Part shown: positions 8,534 to 16,297 of the stretch, in pieces
How the letters are laid out: each line of letters opens with the position of its first letter
Position numbering within the stretch: the first letter of the stretch is position 1
DNA from: an uncultured bacterium
Lineage (GTDB): Bacteria > Planctomycetota > UBA8108 > UBA1146
Reading direction: 5' to 3'
NCBI GenBank assembly: GCA_913056395.1
Contig: CAJXMG010000008.1
Location: forward strand, 1-64,000
Length of the DNA: 64,000 bases
Made by a program: the position numbers and the translations under genes
The notes under the pieces: generated by a model
What the model saw: the letters and a program-made list of their open reading frames with translations, nothing else
What the model was told of the DNA's origin: nothing
Database searches by the model: none

Positions 8534-10203
8534 CCGGACACGGCAGCGACACGGGCCAGAGGCCTGCGAGAAATTCGGATCGCCCCGGTCGCCCCGAGGG
8601 TCGGGGTCGTCCTGATGGCCCCCGTCACGATGGCCCCCGTCACGATGGTCGCCGCCCCGATCGATCGGGACCATCCGGAAAAACCGATGCCGCCGATCAC
8701 GAAAATGAAGAAGCGGAAGTCGAGGAGATTCTCGAGCCGCCTTACACCGCACCGCTGTTGCAGGGGAGTGGGGTCAAGGGGGGCGAAGTCTTCAGTGCAC
8801 GGGCAGCAGCAATCCATCTGCTGACCCTCTGGGAGCAGTCCTCCTCAGCACCGATGGAATCCCTTCTCAGTGAGTATCTCGAATACACCGGTCTCGCCGA
8901 TTCGGATCGCCGTTTCCTGGTCGAGCTGTGCTACGGCAGCGTTCGCATGCGCGGCACTGTGCGGCATCTTTCGAATCATTTCATGGACCGGGATTTCACC
9001 GAAGCGGAACGCACCCTGCGCTCCGCCATCGCCATCGGAATCTACCAGCGTGTATACCTGAAGACCGCTGCCCACGCCGCGGTTTCCGCCACCGTCGATG
9101 CGTGGCGGGAGGTGGCGCGTTTCCTGCCGGAAGTGATCGGAGATCCGCCGGAGCGTCGCAATCCGAAGGCGGAGAGTGGCTACATCAATGCGGTTCTCAG
9201 GAGTGCCTGCGACGGTCTCGAGCATGTGACGGAAGAACTCGATGACCCCACCGATGCGGTCAGGGCGGCGAGCGGTTGGGTTCGCGTCCGCGACCTGCGA
9301 TTGCCCGGCGGCAACAAGGGCAAGATTCTGCGCCGGGGCCTCCAGTACAGCCACCCGCCGGAATTGCTGCGGCGCTGGTTGGAGCGTTATCCGGAGGAGC
9401 GGGTCCTCGAGATGTTGCAGCGCAACAATGAGGCTCCACCCCTCTTTATCGCTCTCAAATCCTCCCGTGAACCGGAGCACCAGCTGCGCATGATGGCGAC
9501 CATCGATCAGGAAGCACGCATCGCCCGTGGAGCACCCAGAACCCTGGAGGTTCTTGGAGGTGGCCGCATCGAACGGATCCCCGGATTCACCCAGGGCGAT
9601 TTCTGGGTTCAGGATCTGACCGCTCGCCGTCTCGCCCTGCGCATGCCGAAGGGTCAGGATGTGGAACTCCTCGACCTGTGCAGTGCACCCGGGGGCAAAC
9701 TGGCCACCCTTCTCGATCGCGGAGGCATCCGCAAGGCGCTCGCCTGCGATGTCTCGCAGGAGAAACTGCAGCTGATTCGTGAAAACCTGGATCGTCTCAA
9801 CCTGCTCGACCTGCATCAGACCGAGTTTTCCGAGGTGCCGAAGGATCCCACCAATCTGCGGTTCGATGATTCCTTCGATCAGATTCTCGTCGATGCCCCT
9901 TGTTCCAACAGTGGCGTGCTCAATCGAAGACAGGATGCACGCTGGCGTTTTCGTCCCGATGAAATTTCCGAGTTGGAGCAATTGCAGTCCGGTCTCCTGA
10001 AGACGGCGATTCGTCATCTTCGAAGGGGAGGGCATCTTTTGTATTCCACCTGTTCGGTTGAACCCCAGGAGAATCAGGATGTGATTCGCCGGGTGCTCGA
10101 GCAGAACACGGAGATCCGTCTCGTTGAAGAGATGGAAGTGCTTCCCGGTGATCTTGGGGGTGATGGCGGTTACGCCGCTTTGCTCCAGCGGGTGGATCGC
10201 TGA
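8530..10203 (+). CDS. rsmB: 16S rRNA (cytosine-C5)-methyltransferase RsmB-like, with disordered N-terminus
   Basis: This 557-residue protein has three parts. Residues 1-75 are low-complexity and rich in Arg, Gly, Asp, Pro and His, including a DGPRH tandem. Residues 85-230 form a NusB-like helical domain. The C-terminal part is a class I methyltransferase with motif I LDLCSAPGGKLATLL (near 380), motif IV VDAPCSNSGVLNRR (near 457) and motif VI with the catalytic Cys, YSTCSVEPQEN (near 507). This matches RsmB (Sun/Fmu), which makes m5C967 in 16S rRNA. Both Cys residues expected in the active site are present. E. coli RsmB is about 430 residues, so the excess is mainly the N-terminal tail. Coupling to fmt is by an ATGA overlap. 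Confidence 0.92.
   Translation: MTGHGSDTGQRPARNSDRPGRPEGRGRPDGPRHDGPRHDGRRPDRSGPSGKTDAADHENEEAEVEEILEPPYTAPLLQGSGVKGGEVFSARAAAIHLLTLWEQSSSAPMESLLSEYLEYTGLADSDRRFLVELCYGSVRMRGTVRHLSNHFMDRDFTEAERTLRSAIAIGIYQRVYLKTAAHAAVSATVDAWREVARFLPEVIGDPPERRNPKAESGYINAVLRSACDGLEHVTEELDDPTDAVRAASGWVRVRDLRLPGGNKGKILRRGLQYSHPPELLRRWLERYPEERVLEMLQRNNEAPPLFIALKSSREPEHQLRMMATIDQEARIARGAPRTLEVLGGGRIERIPGFTQGDFWVQDLTARRLALRMPKGQDVELLDLCSAPGGKLATLLDRGGIRKALACDVSQEKLQLIRENLDRLNLLDLHQTEFSEVPKDPTNLRFDDSFDQILVDAPCSNSGVLNRRQDARWRFRPDEISELEQLQSGLLKTAIRHLRRGGHLLYSTCSVEPQENQDVIRRVLEQNTEIRLVEEMEVLPGDLGGDGGYAALLQRVDR
8614..8643 (+). repeat. two-copy 15-bp tandem repeat coding for DGPRH
   Basis: GATGGCCCCCGTCAC occurs twice in direct tandem (8614-8628 and 8629-8643) inside the disordered N-terminus of the RsmB-like gene. 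It encodes DGPRH twice and begins a third, imperfect unit. The unit length is a multiple of three, so slippage would change tail length without a frameshift. Confidence 0.9.
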
Positions 10204-10350
10204 TTCCCTGATTTTCCGACTCTTTCCCTTGAAGCGGGCGAGCCCCTCTTGGTCCGCAATTGTAAAGATTAAATAAACATCTTAAAAAGAGATCGTGTAT
10301 TTCAGTCCGTTTTTGTGTAGATTGACAGAGGCAGGGCAAAGGGGCGAGTG

Positions 10351-11097
10351 ATGCAAGAGACTGTAATCAAACAAGTTATGGGATCCCGCCCGATTCCGGC
10401 CCCGCGACTCTTCACGTTCTTGATGTTCAGTGTTCTGTGTTCCCCGCTGGTTTTCTCCGCTCCGGCTGGAGACGGCGCCGGGGCTGCTCGCAGGCCTCTC
10501 GATCTCCCTTCAGGCGGGGCGACCCATTCTGAAGAGGAGGAGGAAGAGGCACCTGATCTGATCCACTTCTATGGCCATGATCACGAGGGAGACAACTTTG
10601 TTTGGGTCCTGGATATATCAGGCAGCATGGGCGACGAAACCGGTGGTGAACTGATCGATCAGTTGAAGATGGAGTTTTCCCAGGCGGTGACGTCCCTCAG
10701 TCGAACCAGTTCTTTCAGTGCCCTCGCTTTTGACAACAACCTTTATCCCTTCGATATGGTCAGTCGCATGGCCGTTCCATCGCGCAAGAATGCGGCGATC
10801 TCCTGGTGCAACGGGTTGATTGCAGAGGGTGCGACGTGCCTGACTGTGGCAACGATCACCGGGCTGGAAATTTCCCGCACTCGCCAGACTGATTCCACGC
10901 GCCTGATCATCGTCGGGGATGGAGTCCCATACTGCTATGGTGAGGTCGATCTTGAGCAGTCCATCAGTGATATTCAGAATGCCAACTGGGAACAGATCCC
11001 CATCGATGCGGTGTATGTTGGAGATCAGGAACTGGGCCTTCAGTACTTCCAAATGCTCACCGAGAGTTGCAACGGTCGCCTGACGATCTGCCAGTAA
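10351..11097 (+). CDS. secreted von Willebrand factor A-domain protein
   Basis: This 248-residue protein has an N-terminal export signal (LFTFLMFSVLCSPLVFSAP), then a Glu-rich linker, then a VWA domain opening with VWVLDISGSM. The DxSxS MIDAS motif (DISGS) is intact, so metal-dependent ligand binding is likely. The domain continues through LIIVGDGVPYC and IDAVYVGD. Several Cys residues in the second half suggest disulfides outside the cytoplasm. The ATG at 10351 was preferred over the GTG directly before it. A separate role in an envelope complex or in calcium-dependent adhesion is possible but not shown. It lies 57 nt before a secreted helical-repeat protein on the same strand. Confidence 0.8.
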   Translation: MQETVIKQVMGSRPIPAPRLFTFLMFSVLCSPLVFSAPAGDGAGAARRPLDLPSGGATHSEEEEEEAPDLIHFYGHDHEGDNFVWVLDISGSMGDETGGELIDQLKMEFSQAVTSLSRTSSFSALAFDNNLYPFDMVSRMAVPSRKNAAISWCNGLIAEGATCLTVATITGLEISRTRQTDSTRLIIVGDGVPYCYGEVDLEQSISDIQNANWEQIPIDAVYVGDQELGLQYFQMLTESCNGRLTICQ

Positions 11098-11154
11098 CCG
11101 GGCTCTCCGAGGCGAGTGCTTGACCTCTCCACGGTTCTTCCGTGTGATGGGGAC

Positions 11155-12102
11155 ATGCAAAAAAAGACCTTTTCGAAAACGCCGAATCTCTCTCGAATCG
11201 TCAGCATCGGACTGTTTTGTGCCGTAATGGTTCATATTCCGGCTCTCGAATCCCGCAGCCAGGAGAGCCCGGCCGGAGGATCGGCCACAGCTGATGGGGC
11301 AGTCGTTGCTGCGAATGATCTGGATCTTGCCATCGATCGGGAACTGGATCGGGTTGACCGTGAAGAGAACCAGGTGCGCTACCGGGGGCAATACCGTGCA
11401 CTCATTCCCCTTGGCCATCCGGGTGCGGAAAGATTGCTGGAGCGACTCCTGGATGAGTCGCGTCTCTTTGACCGCCGCCAGTCGTGTGCGAATGCCTTGA
11501 TGGATGTCGCCACTGCAAAGTTGATCCCGACCGTGGAGGAGGCTTTGCAAAAAGATGTTCTGATGGAGGTGTGGGTCGAACGGGAACTGGTGTTGCTGCT
11601 GGCGAAGCTGGGTCAGCGTCAGCGGGTGGATCGCTGGATGTTCGATCTGCAAAAGCGGGCGGACCAGGTTCCCAACACGGCGACACTGCCGGCGATTCTC
11701 GATGCTCTCACCCGTCTCGGAGATCTGCAGTTCCGCAGTGGACTGATCAGGGAAGCGAGCGAAACCCACCAGAAGCGCATCGACCTGCTTGGGGACATCG
11801 CCCGCAGGGTGCGGCCGGAATTACGCCCGGGTCTCGTCGATGAGCAGTGGGCGATCCACTACAACCTGGCGTGTTGTTTTTCACTGCTGGGGGAGGCTGA
11901 GAAGGGTTTACAGGCCCTGGAGACGAGTTTGGCCTCGACCACGATCCGTCTCGAAATGGCCCTGGTGGATGGGGATCTCAAGCTTCTCAGGGAACAGGAT
12001 GGATGGCCCTCATGGGTGGAGCGGATGAAGGCCGGGGAATCCGGACCGGAAGACGAGCAAAAAAAAGAAGCACCGGCAGAAGAGGATGGTGGAAAGCGAT
12101 GA
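11155..12102 (+). CDS. exported HEAT/TPR-like helical-repeat protein
   Basis: This 315-residue protein has an N-terminal hydrophobic segment (IVSIGLFCAVMVHIPAL) consistent with export. Helical repeats follow: GHPGAERLLERLLDESRLFDRRQSCANALMD resembles HEAT units, and the later YNLACCFSLLGEAEKGLQALETSL is a clear TPR-type unit. The C-terminus is charged and low in complexity. Such repeats usually bind other proteins; no catalytic motif is visible. The ATG at 11155 was chosen because the signal segment then follows directly; a GTG at 11116 is also in frame. The stop overlaps the next start as ATGA, so it is coupled to the sulfatase. Planctomycetes often carry such repeat proteins, with no known substrate here. 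Confidence 0.68.
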   Translation: MQKKTFSKTPNLSRIVSIGLFCAVMVHIPALESRSQESPAGGSATADGAVVAANDLDLAIDRELDRVDREENQVRYRGQYRALIPLGHPGAERLLERLLDESRLFDRRQSCANALMDVATAKLIPTVEEALQKDVLMEVWVERELVLLLAKLGQRQRVDRWMFDLQKRADQVPNTATLPAILDALTRLGDLQFRSGLIREASETHQKRIDLLGDIARRVRPELRPGLVDEQWAIHYNLACCFSLLGEAEKGLQALETSLASTTIRLEMALVDGDLKLLREQDGWPSWVERMKAGESGPEDEQKKEAPAEEDGGKR

Positions 12103-13652
12103 GAGGAAAGCGATGCCTCTGGCTGTTGCCGCTGTTGTTGGTTTGCTCTTCCCTTGCAGCCCAGAACTCTCCCGCCGAGAAAGAGGAAAAGCAGCCACCC
12201 AATATTCTCTTTTTCATCACCGATGATCTCGGGTGGCAGGACACGGCGGTCTCTCTTCACAAGGAGAGCGCTCCCTTCCAGCAACACTATCGCACCCCTC
12301 ACCTGCTCCGACTTGCCCGCGAGGGATTGGTCTTCACCAACGCCTACGCTTCATCGCCGGTGTGTACACCGACCCGTACCAGCATCATGACGGGGCGATC
12401 TCCGCAGGCGAATGGCATCACCTATTGGATCCTCCGCAAGGATCAGGACACGGGTGGCCCACGGGAGGGAACAGTCCCTCCGCAGTGGAATGTCAACGGC
12501 CTCCAGTCGGGAGATGTGACCCTGCCCGCATTGTTGCAAAAGGGTGGCTACCGGACGATTCATGCCGGAAAAGCCCATTTGGGGGCACGTGGAAGCAGTG
12601 GCGCTGATCCAAAAAATCTGGGTTTTGACGTGAACATCGCCGGCCATGCTGCCGGGGCTCCATCCGACTTCCGAGGGCGCAGGAACTTCGCCCGCGATCC
12701 GGAAAAACCGGGAGATCGCATCTGGGATGTTCCCGGTCTCGAAAAATATCACGGCAAGGATACTTACCTGACGGAAGCACTGGCACTGGAGGCTGCGACT
12801 GCAATCCATCAGGCGCACCAGGATGGCCAACGTTTCTTCCTGCACTTCTCACCCTACGCAGTTCATACACCGATCATCGCCAACGACCGTCACCTGGATC
12901 ACTACCCGGATTTGTCCAAGGTGGAGGCCGCCTATGCGACGATGATTGAATCGGTCGATGAGGCGCTGGGGGTCCTGCTCAAGACCCTCGAAGATTTGAA
13001 GATCCTCGATGAAACCGTGATCATCTTCACCAGTGACAATGGCGGGCTCTCCGCTCACACCCGTGAAAAACCGCATCACCGTCACAACCATCCGTTGAGT
13101 AGCGGCAAGGGCTCTGCGCTGGAGGGGGGCACGAGAATTCCGTTAATGGTGCGATGGCCTGGAGTGGTTGAGGCTGGGCGTCGTACCGATCTGCCCGTGA
13201 TCAGTCATGACCATTTTCCAACCTTGCTCGAGGTGGCCGGAGTCGAGGGACCGCAGGATCACATGACCCGGGTGGAGGGTTGGAATCTGTTGCCGATTTT
13301 TCGCGACGACGGTCGCGGGACGGAAACCGGAGGACTGCTGGAGGGTTGGGGCGAGCGGGTTCTCTGCTGGCACATGCCCCACTTCTGGGGCCCCAGAGGC
13401 CCGGGAATTCAGCCATTCAGCTCCATCCGTCGGGGTCCCTGGAAGATGATCTACTACTACCATCCCGAGCCAAAGCGGGTGCTCTATCACCTGGGCAAGG
13501 ATTTGGGAGAGAGTCGCGACCTTGCTGATCAGCAGGAGAAAATTCTCGAGGACCTCTCCGAAAAACTGGCGAGACATCTGCGTGAAACAGGGGCCTCACT
13601 TCCCAGCGTCAACGGACAGACCATCCCCCTGCCGGATGAACTCAAACAGTGA
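12099..13652 (+). CDS. secreted Cys-type sulfatase
   Basis: This 517-residue protein has a signal peptide (MRGKRCLWLLPLLLVCSSLAAQ). The sulfatase fold follows, with metal-binding Asp pair in ILFFITDDLGWQD (near 40) and the active-site motif VCTPTRTSIMTGR (near 87). There the Cys is the residue converted to formylglycine in the C-x-P-x-R family. Other markers are GKAHLG, the HTPI histidine region and FTSDNGGL. Sulfatases of this type remove sulfate esters, often from marine polysaccharides. Activation needs a formylglycine-generating enzyme, which is not in the window. The start overlaps the upstream stop by four bases. It is clearly related in layout to the lipoprotein sulfatase at 57915-59285, though its active-site sequence differs. 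Confidence 0.93.
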   Translation: MRGKRCLWLLPLLLVCSSLAAQNSPAEKEEKQPPNILFFITDDLGWQDTAVSLHKESAPFQQHYRTPHLLRLAREGLVFTNAYASSPVCTPTRTSIMTGRSPQANGITYWILRKDQDTGGPREGTVPPQWNVNGLQSGDVTLPALLQKGGYRTIHAGKAHLGARGSSGADPKNLGFDVNIAGHAAGAPSDFRGRRNFARDPEKPGDRIWDVPGLEKYHGKDTYLTEALALEAATAIHQAHQDGQRFFLHFSPYAVHTPIIANDRHLDHYPDLSKVEAAYATMIESVDEALGVLLKTLEDLKILDETVIIFTSDNGGLSAHTREKPHHRHNHPLSSGKGSALEGGTRIPLMVRWPGVVEAGRRTDLPVISHDHFPTLLEVAGVEGPQDHMTRVEGWNLLPIFRDDGRGTETGGLLEGWGERVLCWHMPHFWGPRGPGIQPFSSIRRGPWKMIYYYHPEPKRVLYHLGKDLGESRDLADQQEKILEDLSEKLARHLRETGASLPSVNGQTIPLPDELKQ

Positions 13653-13715
13653 TCCTGAAACCCTGAGTTGCGGCTCGGGCTTGTTGAGGGATGTGAGTAA
13701 CTGTGAAGCGCTGCT

Positions 13716-13991
13716 CTAGTTGGCGGGCTTGATCAGACCGGCATCGAGGAGAGTACGGTAAGCACCCTTCTTGCTGATGGTCTTGAGTGCACGTGCACTG
13801 AGGCGAACCCGAATAAAGCGGTTCAGCTCGGGAACCCAGATGCGTTTGCTTTGAAGGTTGACCTTGAAGCGACGCTTGGTCAGGCCGGTGATCTTGATTC
13901 CGACGTGGCCGGAGCGCTTGGATTTACCGCGGGTCTTTTTGCGATTTCCAGAGGCAGTACGGGCTCCGGTGATCTGGCAACGGCGTGACAT
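13716..13991 (-). CDS. rpmB: 50S ribosomal protein bL28
   Basis: This 91-residue basic protein opens MSRRCQITGARTASGN and continues with TKRRFKVNLQSKRIWVPELNRFIRVRLSARALKTISKKG, the bL28 signature. bL28 is a component of the large subunit. Only one Cys (residue 5) is present, so this is the form that does not use the CxxC zinc site. The ATG has AGGACAGGA about 10 nt upstream. It stands alone on the minus strand, convergent with the sulfatase gene. Confidence 0.97.
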   Translation of the reverse strand: MSRRCQITGARTASGNRKKTRGKSKRSGHVGIKITGLTKRRFKVNLQSKRIWVPELNRFIRVRLSARALKTISKKGAYRTLLDAGLIKPAN

Positions 13992-14399
13992 CGTTTCGGT
14001 CCTGTCCTAAGTCGGAGAATGGATCTCCGCGAGCAATCATTGTTCATTTCAATCGAGGACTGTGACAAACAGACCTGACCCCGGACAAGGATACGGAGAA
14101 ATCGATTCACCGATACACATCATCGACAGGGAGACCCGGAAGAGTCCTCTACCAAAGACGGAGCGTACCGATCTGCCCTGAAAGGGTCAACCAAACCCGC
14201 CCCTCTAACAGGCCCTGCCTGGAGGGCTGAAAACCGGTGAAAACCCTCAGATACAGGCGATATCGGGCCAAAAGAGCCAATTTGGGGTCATCCCGTGAAA
14301 GTTGCCAAAGTTGCCAAGAATCGTGGCTGTGCACTGGACCCGGAGGTATCCGGGCACATCATGACCCGGTGAATGATTCGACCGAATGGAGCGAAGCTG
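13992..14399. other. gene-free divergent region between rpmB and the mutarotase gene
   Basis: About 400 bp lie between the divergent rpmB and mutarotase genes and should hold both promoters. I see no tRNA or other RNA gene. The only structure noted is a short inverted repeat, CCCGGA-GGTA-TCCGGG, at 14339-14354, about 45 bp before the mutarotase start, and a tandem GTTGCCAA at 14300-14317. Their roles are unknown. Confidence 0.5.
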
Positions 14400-15587
14400 A
14401 TGGGAATTCTGCAAAAGCAGTGGGGTATGTGGCTTTTGGCACTGGTGATCTTGGCCAGCGGCTGCGTGGGCAGCTCGGAGTGGATCCGTGAACAGGGTGA
14501 GAGAGGTGCTTCCGTGGTGGACGGTGTGGTCGTGGAACCCTGGGGTGAAATCGATGGCGAAGAAGTTCTGCGATACACCCTCGACAACGGTTCGATGAAG
14601 GTGCGCATCATCAATTACGGAGCAACCGTCACCGAGTGCCTGGTTCCATCCGCAGCGGGGGGCGAACTGGTCGATGTAGTCCTCGGGTTCGATGATCTCG
14701 ATGGCTATCGCGAGAAGAGTCCCTACTTCGGTTGCATCGTGGGTCGTTGTGCAAACCGCATCGCCGCCGGCAAATTCGATTTGAATGACAGCAGTTACAC
14801 TCTGGCCACCAACAACGGACCTCATCACTTGCATGGCGGAAACAGGGGATTTGACAAGAGAATTTGGGAATCGAAACCGATTCAGAGTAACAGGGGGCCC
14901 GGTGTTGAACTGCGTCTGGTCAGTGAGCCCGGCGATCAGGGATACCCGGGAGAAGTACGGGCCGCGGTTCGCTACATCCTGACCGGGGCCAATCAGCTGC
15001 GTGTCGAAATGGCTGCTGAATCGAGCATGGAGACTCCGGTCAACCTCGCGCATCACTCCTACTGGAACCTTGCTGGTCACGAATCGGGAAGCACTCTCGA
15101 TCAGGAGTTGCTTCTCCGTTGTTCACGTTACACCCCCGCGCAGGACCTGATTCCGACGGGTGAAGTCGCCCCCGTTGCCGGTACTCCGCTCGATTTCACA
15201 ACCTCGAGGGCCATCGGCTCACAAATGGATCAATTGCCCAAACCGGGCGAGCCCTTTTACGCCGGAGGTTACGACCACAACTTTGTGGTCGATGGAGAAG
15301 AGGGCGCAGTTCGCGAGGTGGCGGTGGCACGATCGGGGAAGACCGGGATCGTCATGACCGTCTTCGCAGATCAGCCCGGTGTGCAGTTCTACAGCGGCAA
15401 CTTCCTCGATATCGCCGGTGGAAAAGGGGGAGCGTCTTACCCCCAATACAGCGGTTTCTGCCTGGAAAGCCAGATCTGGCCCGATGCCATCAATCGTCGG
15501 GATGTCGCAGGCTGGCCGGATGTCGTGCTCAAGCCCGGGGAACTTTACACCCACACCATGAGCCACAATTTTTCCATTGAGGAGTGA
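14400..15587 (+). CDS. galM: galactose mutarotase (aldose 1-epimerase), lipoprotein
   Basis: This 395-residue protein has family-1 aldose epimerase motifs. INYGATVTECLVP lies near 70, then GRCANRIAAGKFDL, NGPHHLHGGNRGFDKRIW with a catalytic His region, NLAHHSYWNLAG with the second His, and CLESQIWPDAIN with the catalytic Glu. The enzyme interconverts alpha and beta anomers of sugars. Unlike most GalM proteins, it has a lipoprotein signal peptide (LALVILASGC, lipobox Cys about residue 22). It is therefore expected to sit in the periplasm or outer membrane. The start at 14400 has GGAG 8 nt upstream; an earlier in-frame ATG at 14373 lacks one. It is followed by a small membrane-protein gene 7 nt later. 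Confidence 0.92.
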   Translation: MGILQKQWGMWLLALVILASGCVGSSEWIREQGERGASVVDGVVVEPWGEIDGEEVLRYTLDNGSMKVRIINYGATVTECLVPSAAGGELVDVVLGFDDLDGYREKSPYFGCIVGRCANRIAAGKFDLNDSSYTLATNNGPHHLHGGNRGFDKRIWESKPIQSNRGPGVELRLVSEPGDQGYPGEVRAAVRYILTGANQLRVEMAAESSMETPVNLAHHSYWNLAGHESGSTLDQELLLRCSRYTPAQDLIPTGEVAPVAGTPLDFTTSRAIGSQMDQLPKPGEPFYAGGYDHNFVVDGEEGAVREVAVARSGKTGIVMTVFADQPGVQFYSGNFLDIAGGKGGASYPQYSGFCLESQIWPDAINRRDVAGWPDVVLKPGELYTHTMSHNFSIEE

Positions 15588-15594
15588 GGTCTCC

Positions 15595-16050
15595 ATGATC
15601 GTTATTTTTCTGACACTGATTTCGATCTTCAATGTTGGTTTCGGGCTGTGGGTGATGCTCGATCCAGTGCAGGTCATGGAGATGATGCTGACCTGGCAGA
15701 CTCCTGAAAACCCGCTTCTCCCCGACCGTGAGGCGATCCAGCCGGCGACGATCGGCGAGTTTCGCGCACTTCTTGGAGGACTCATCCTGTCTCTGGGTCT
15801 GGTGACCCTGAGATGTCTCTGGAGCCCTGCCTATGCAATATGGCTCCAACCTCTCGCATGGTGCTTCCTGGGCCTGGCTCTGGCACGCTTTTCCAGCCTG
15901 ATGCTCGATGGAATTTCCACTTACACCATCGTGGCAGCATCGATCGAGGTGGTGACCGCATGGGCGCTGGGAGTCCACGCCCAAAGGCTGCTTTCCGGCG
16001 GGGTTGAAATGGAAGAAGAGCTCGAGGAAGAAGAAGTCGAGGATTATTAA
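15595..16050 (+). CDS. small polytopic membrane protein (DUF4345-like) with acidic tail
   Basis: This 151-residue protein has about four predicted membrane helices. These are IVIFLTLISIFNVGFGLWVM at the start, GEFRALLGGLILSLGLVTL, IWLQPLAWCFLGLALARF, and TIVAASIEVVTAWALG. The pattern resembles the DUF4345 family of small membrane proteins, whose role is unknown. The C-terminus is strongly acidic (EEELEEEEVEDY). The start at 15595 follows GAGG by 5 nt; a TTG 18 nt upstream is also in frame. It overlaps nothing but follows the mutarotase by 7 nt, so co-transcription is likely. No catalytic residues can be assigned. Confidence 0.72.
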   Translation: MIVIFLTLISIFNVGFGLWVMLDPVQVMEMMLTWQTPENPLLPDREAIQPATIGEFRALLGGLILSLGLVTLRCLWSPAYAIWLQPLAWCFLGLALARFSSLMLDGISTYTIVAASIEVVTAWALGVHAQRLLSGGVEMEEELEEEEVEDY

Positions 16051-16297
16051 CAAATCCGGCTTTCGCTGAGCCTTAGTGAGTAGGCCGTTTTAACAGGGGA
16101 GGCGTTCTGCCTCTTCGCTGTCTCATTGATATGTCTCTCCGGATTTATCGAACGAGGTCGACATAATATGGTGTTGGACTTTTCAAGATTTACACCTGAA
16201 AATCTCGTGAACAAAGGTTTTGAACCTCCATAAATCTGTTCAAGCATGGTCTGGCCGGGGTGGGACATTCCCGGGTCGGAACAGTGAAAGGTTTGAG

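Noticed and set aside
8614-8643. CRISPR array
   Set aside because: The repeat is a two-copy coding tandem without spacers. The acidic cytochrome repeats are also coding and lack spacers.
8845-10035. 396-codon antisense frame in the RsmB-like gene
   Set aside because: The plus strand has complete methyltransferase motifs; the antisense frame has none.
13992-14399. tRNA or small gene in the rpmB-mutarotase spacer
   Set aside because: No cloverleaf or T-loop motif, and the short open frames have no start signals or protein features.
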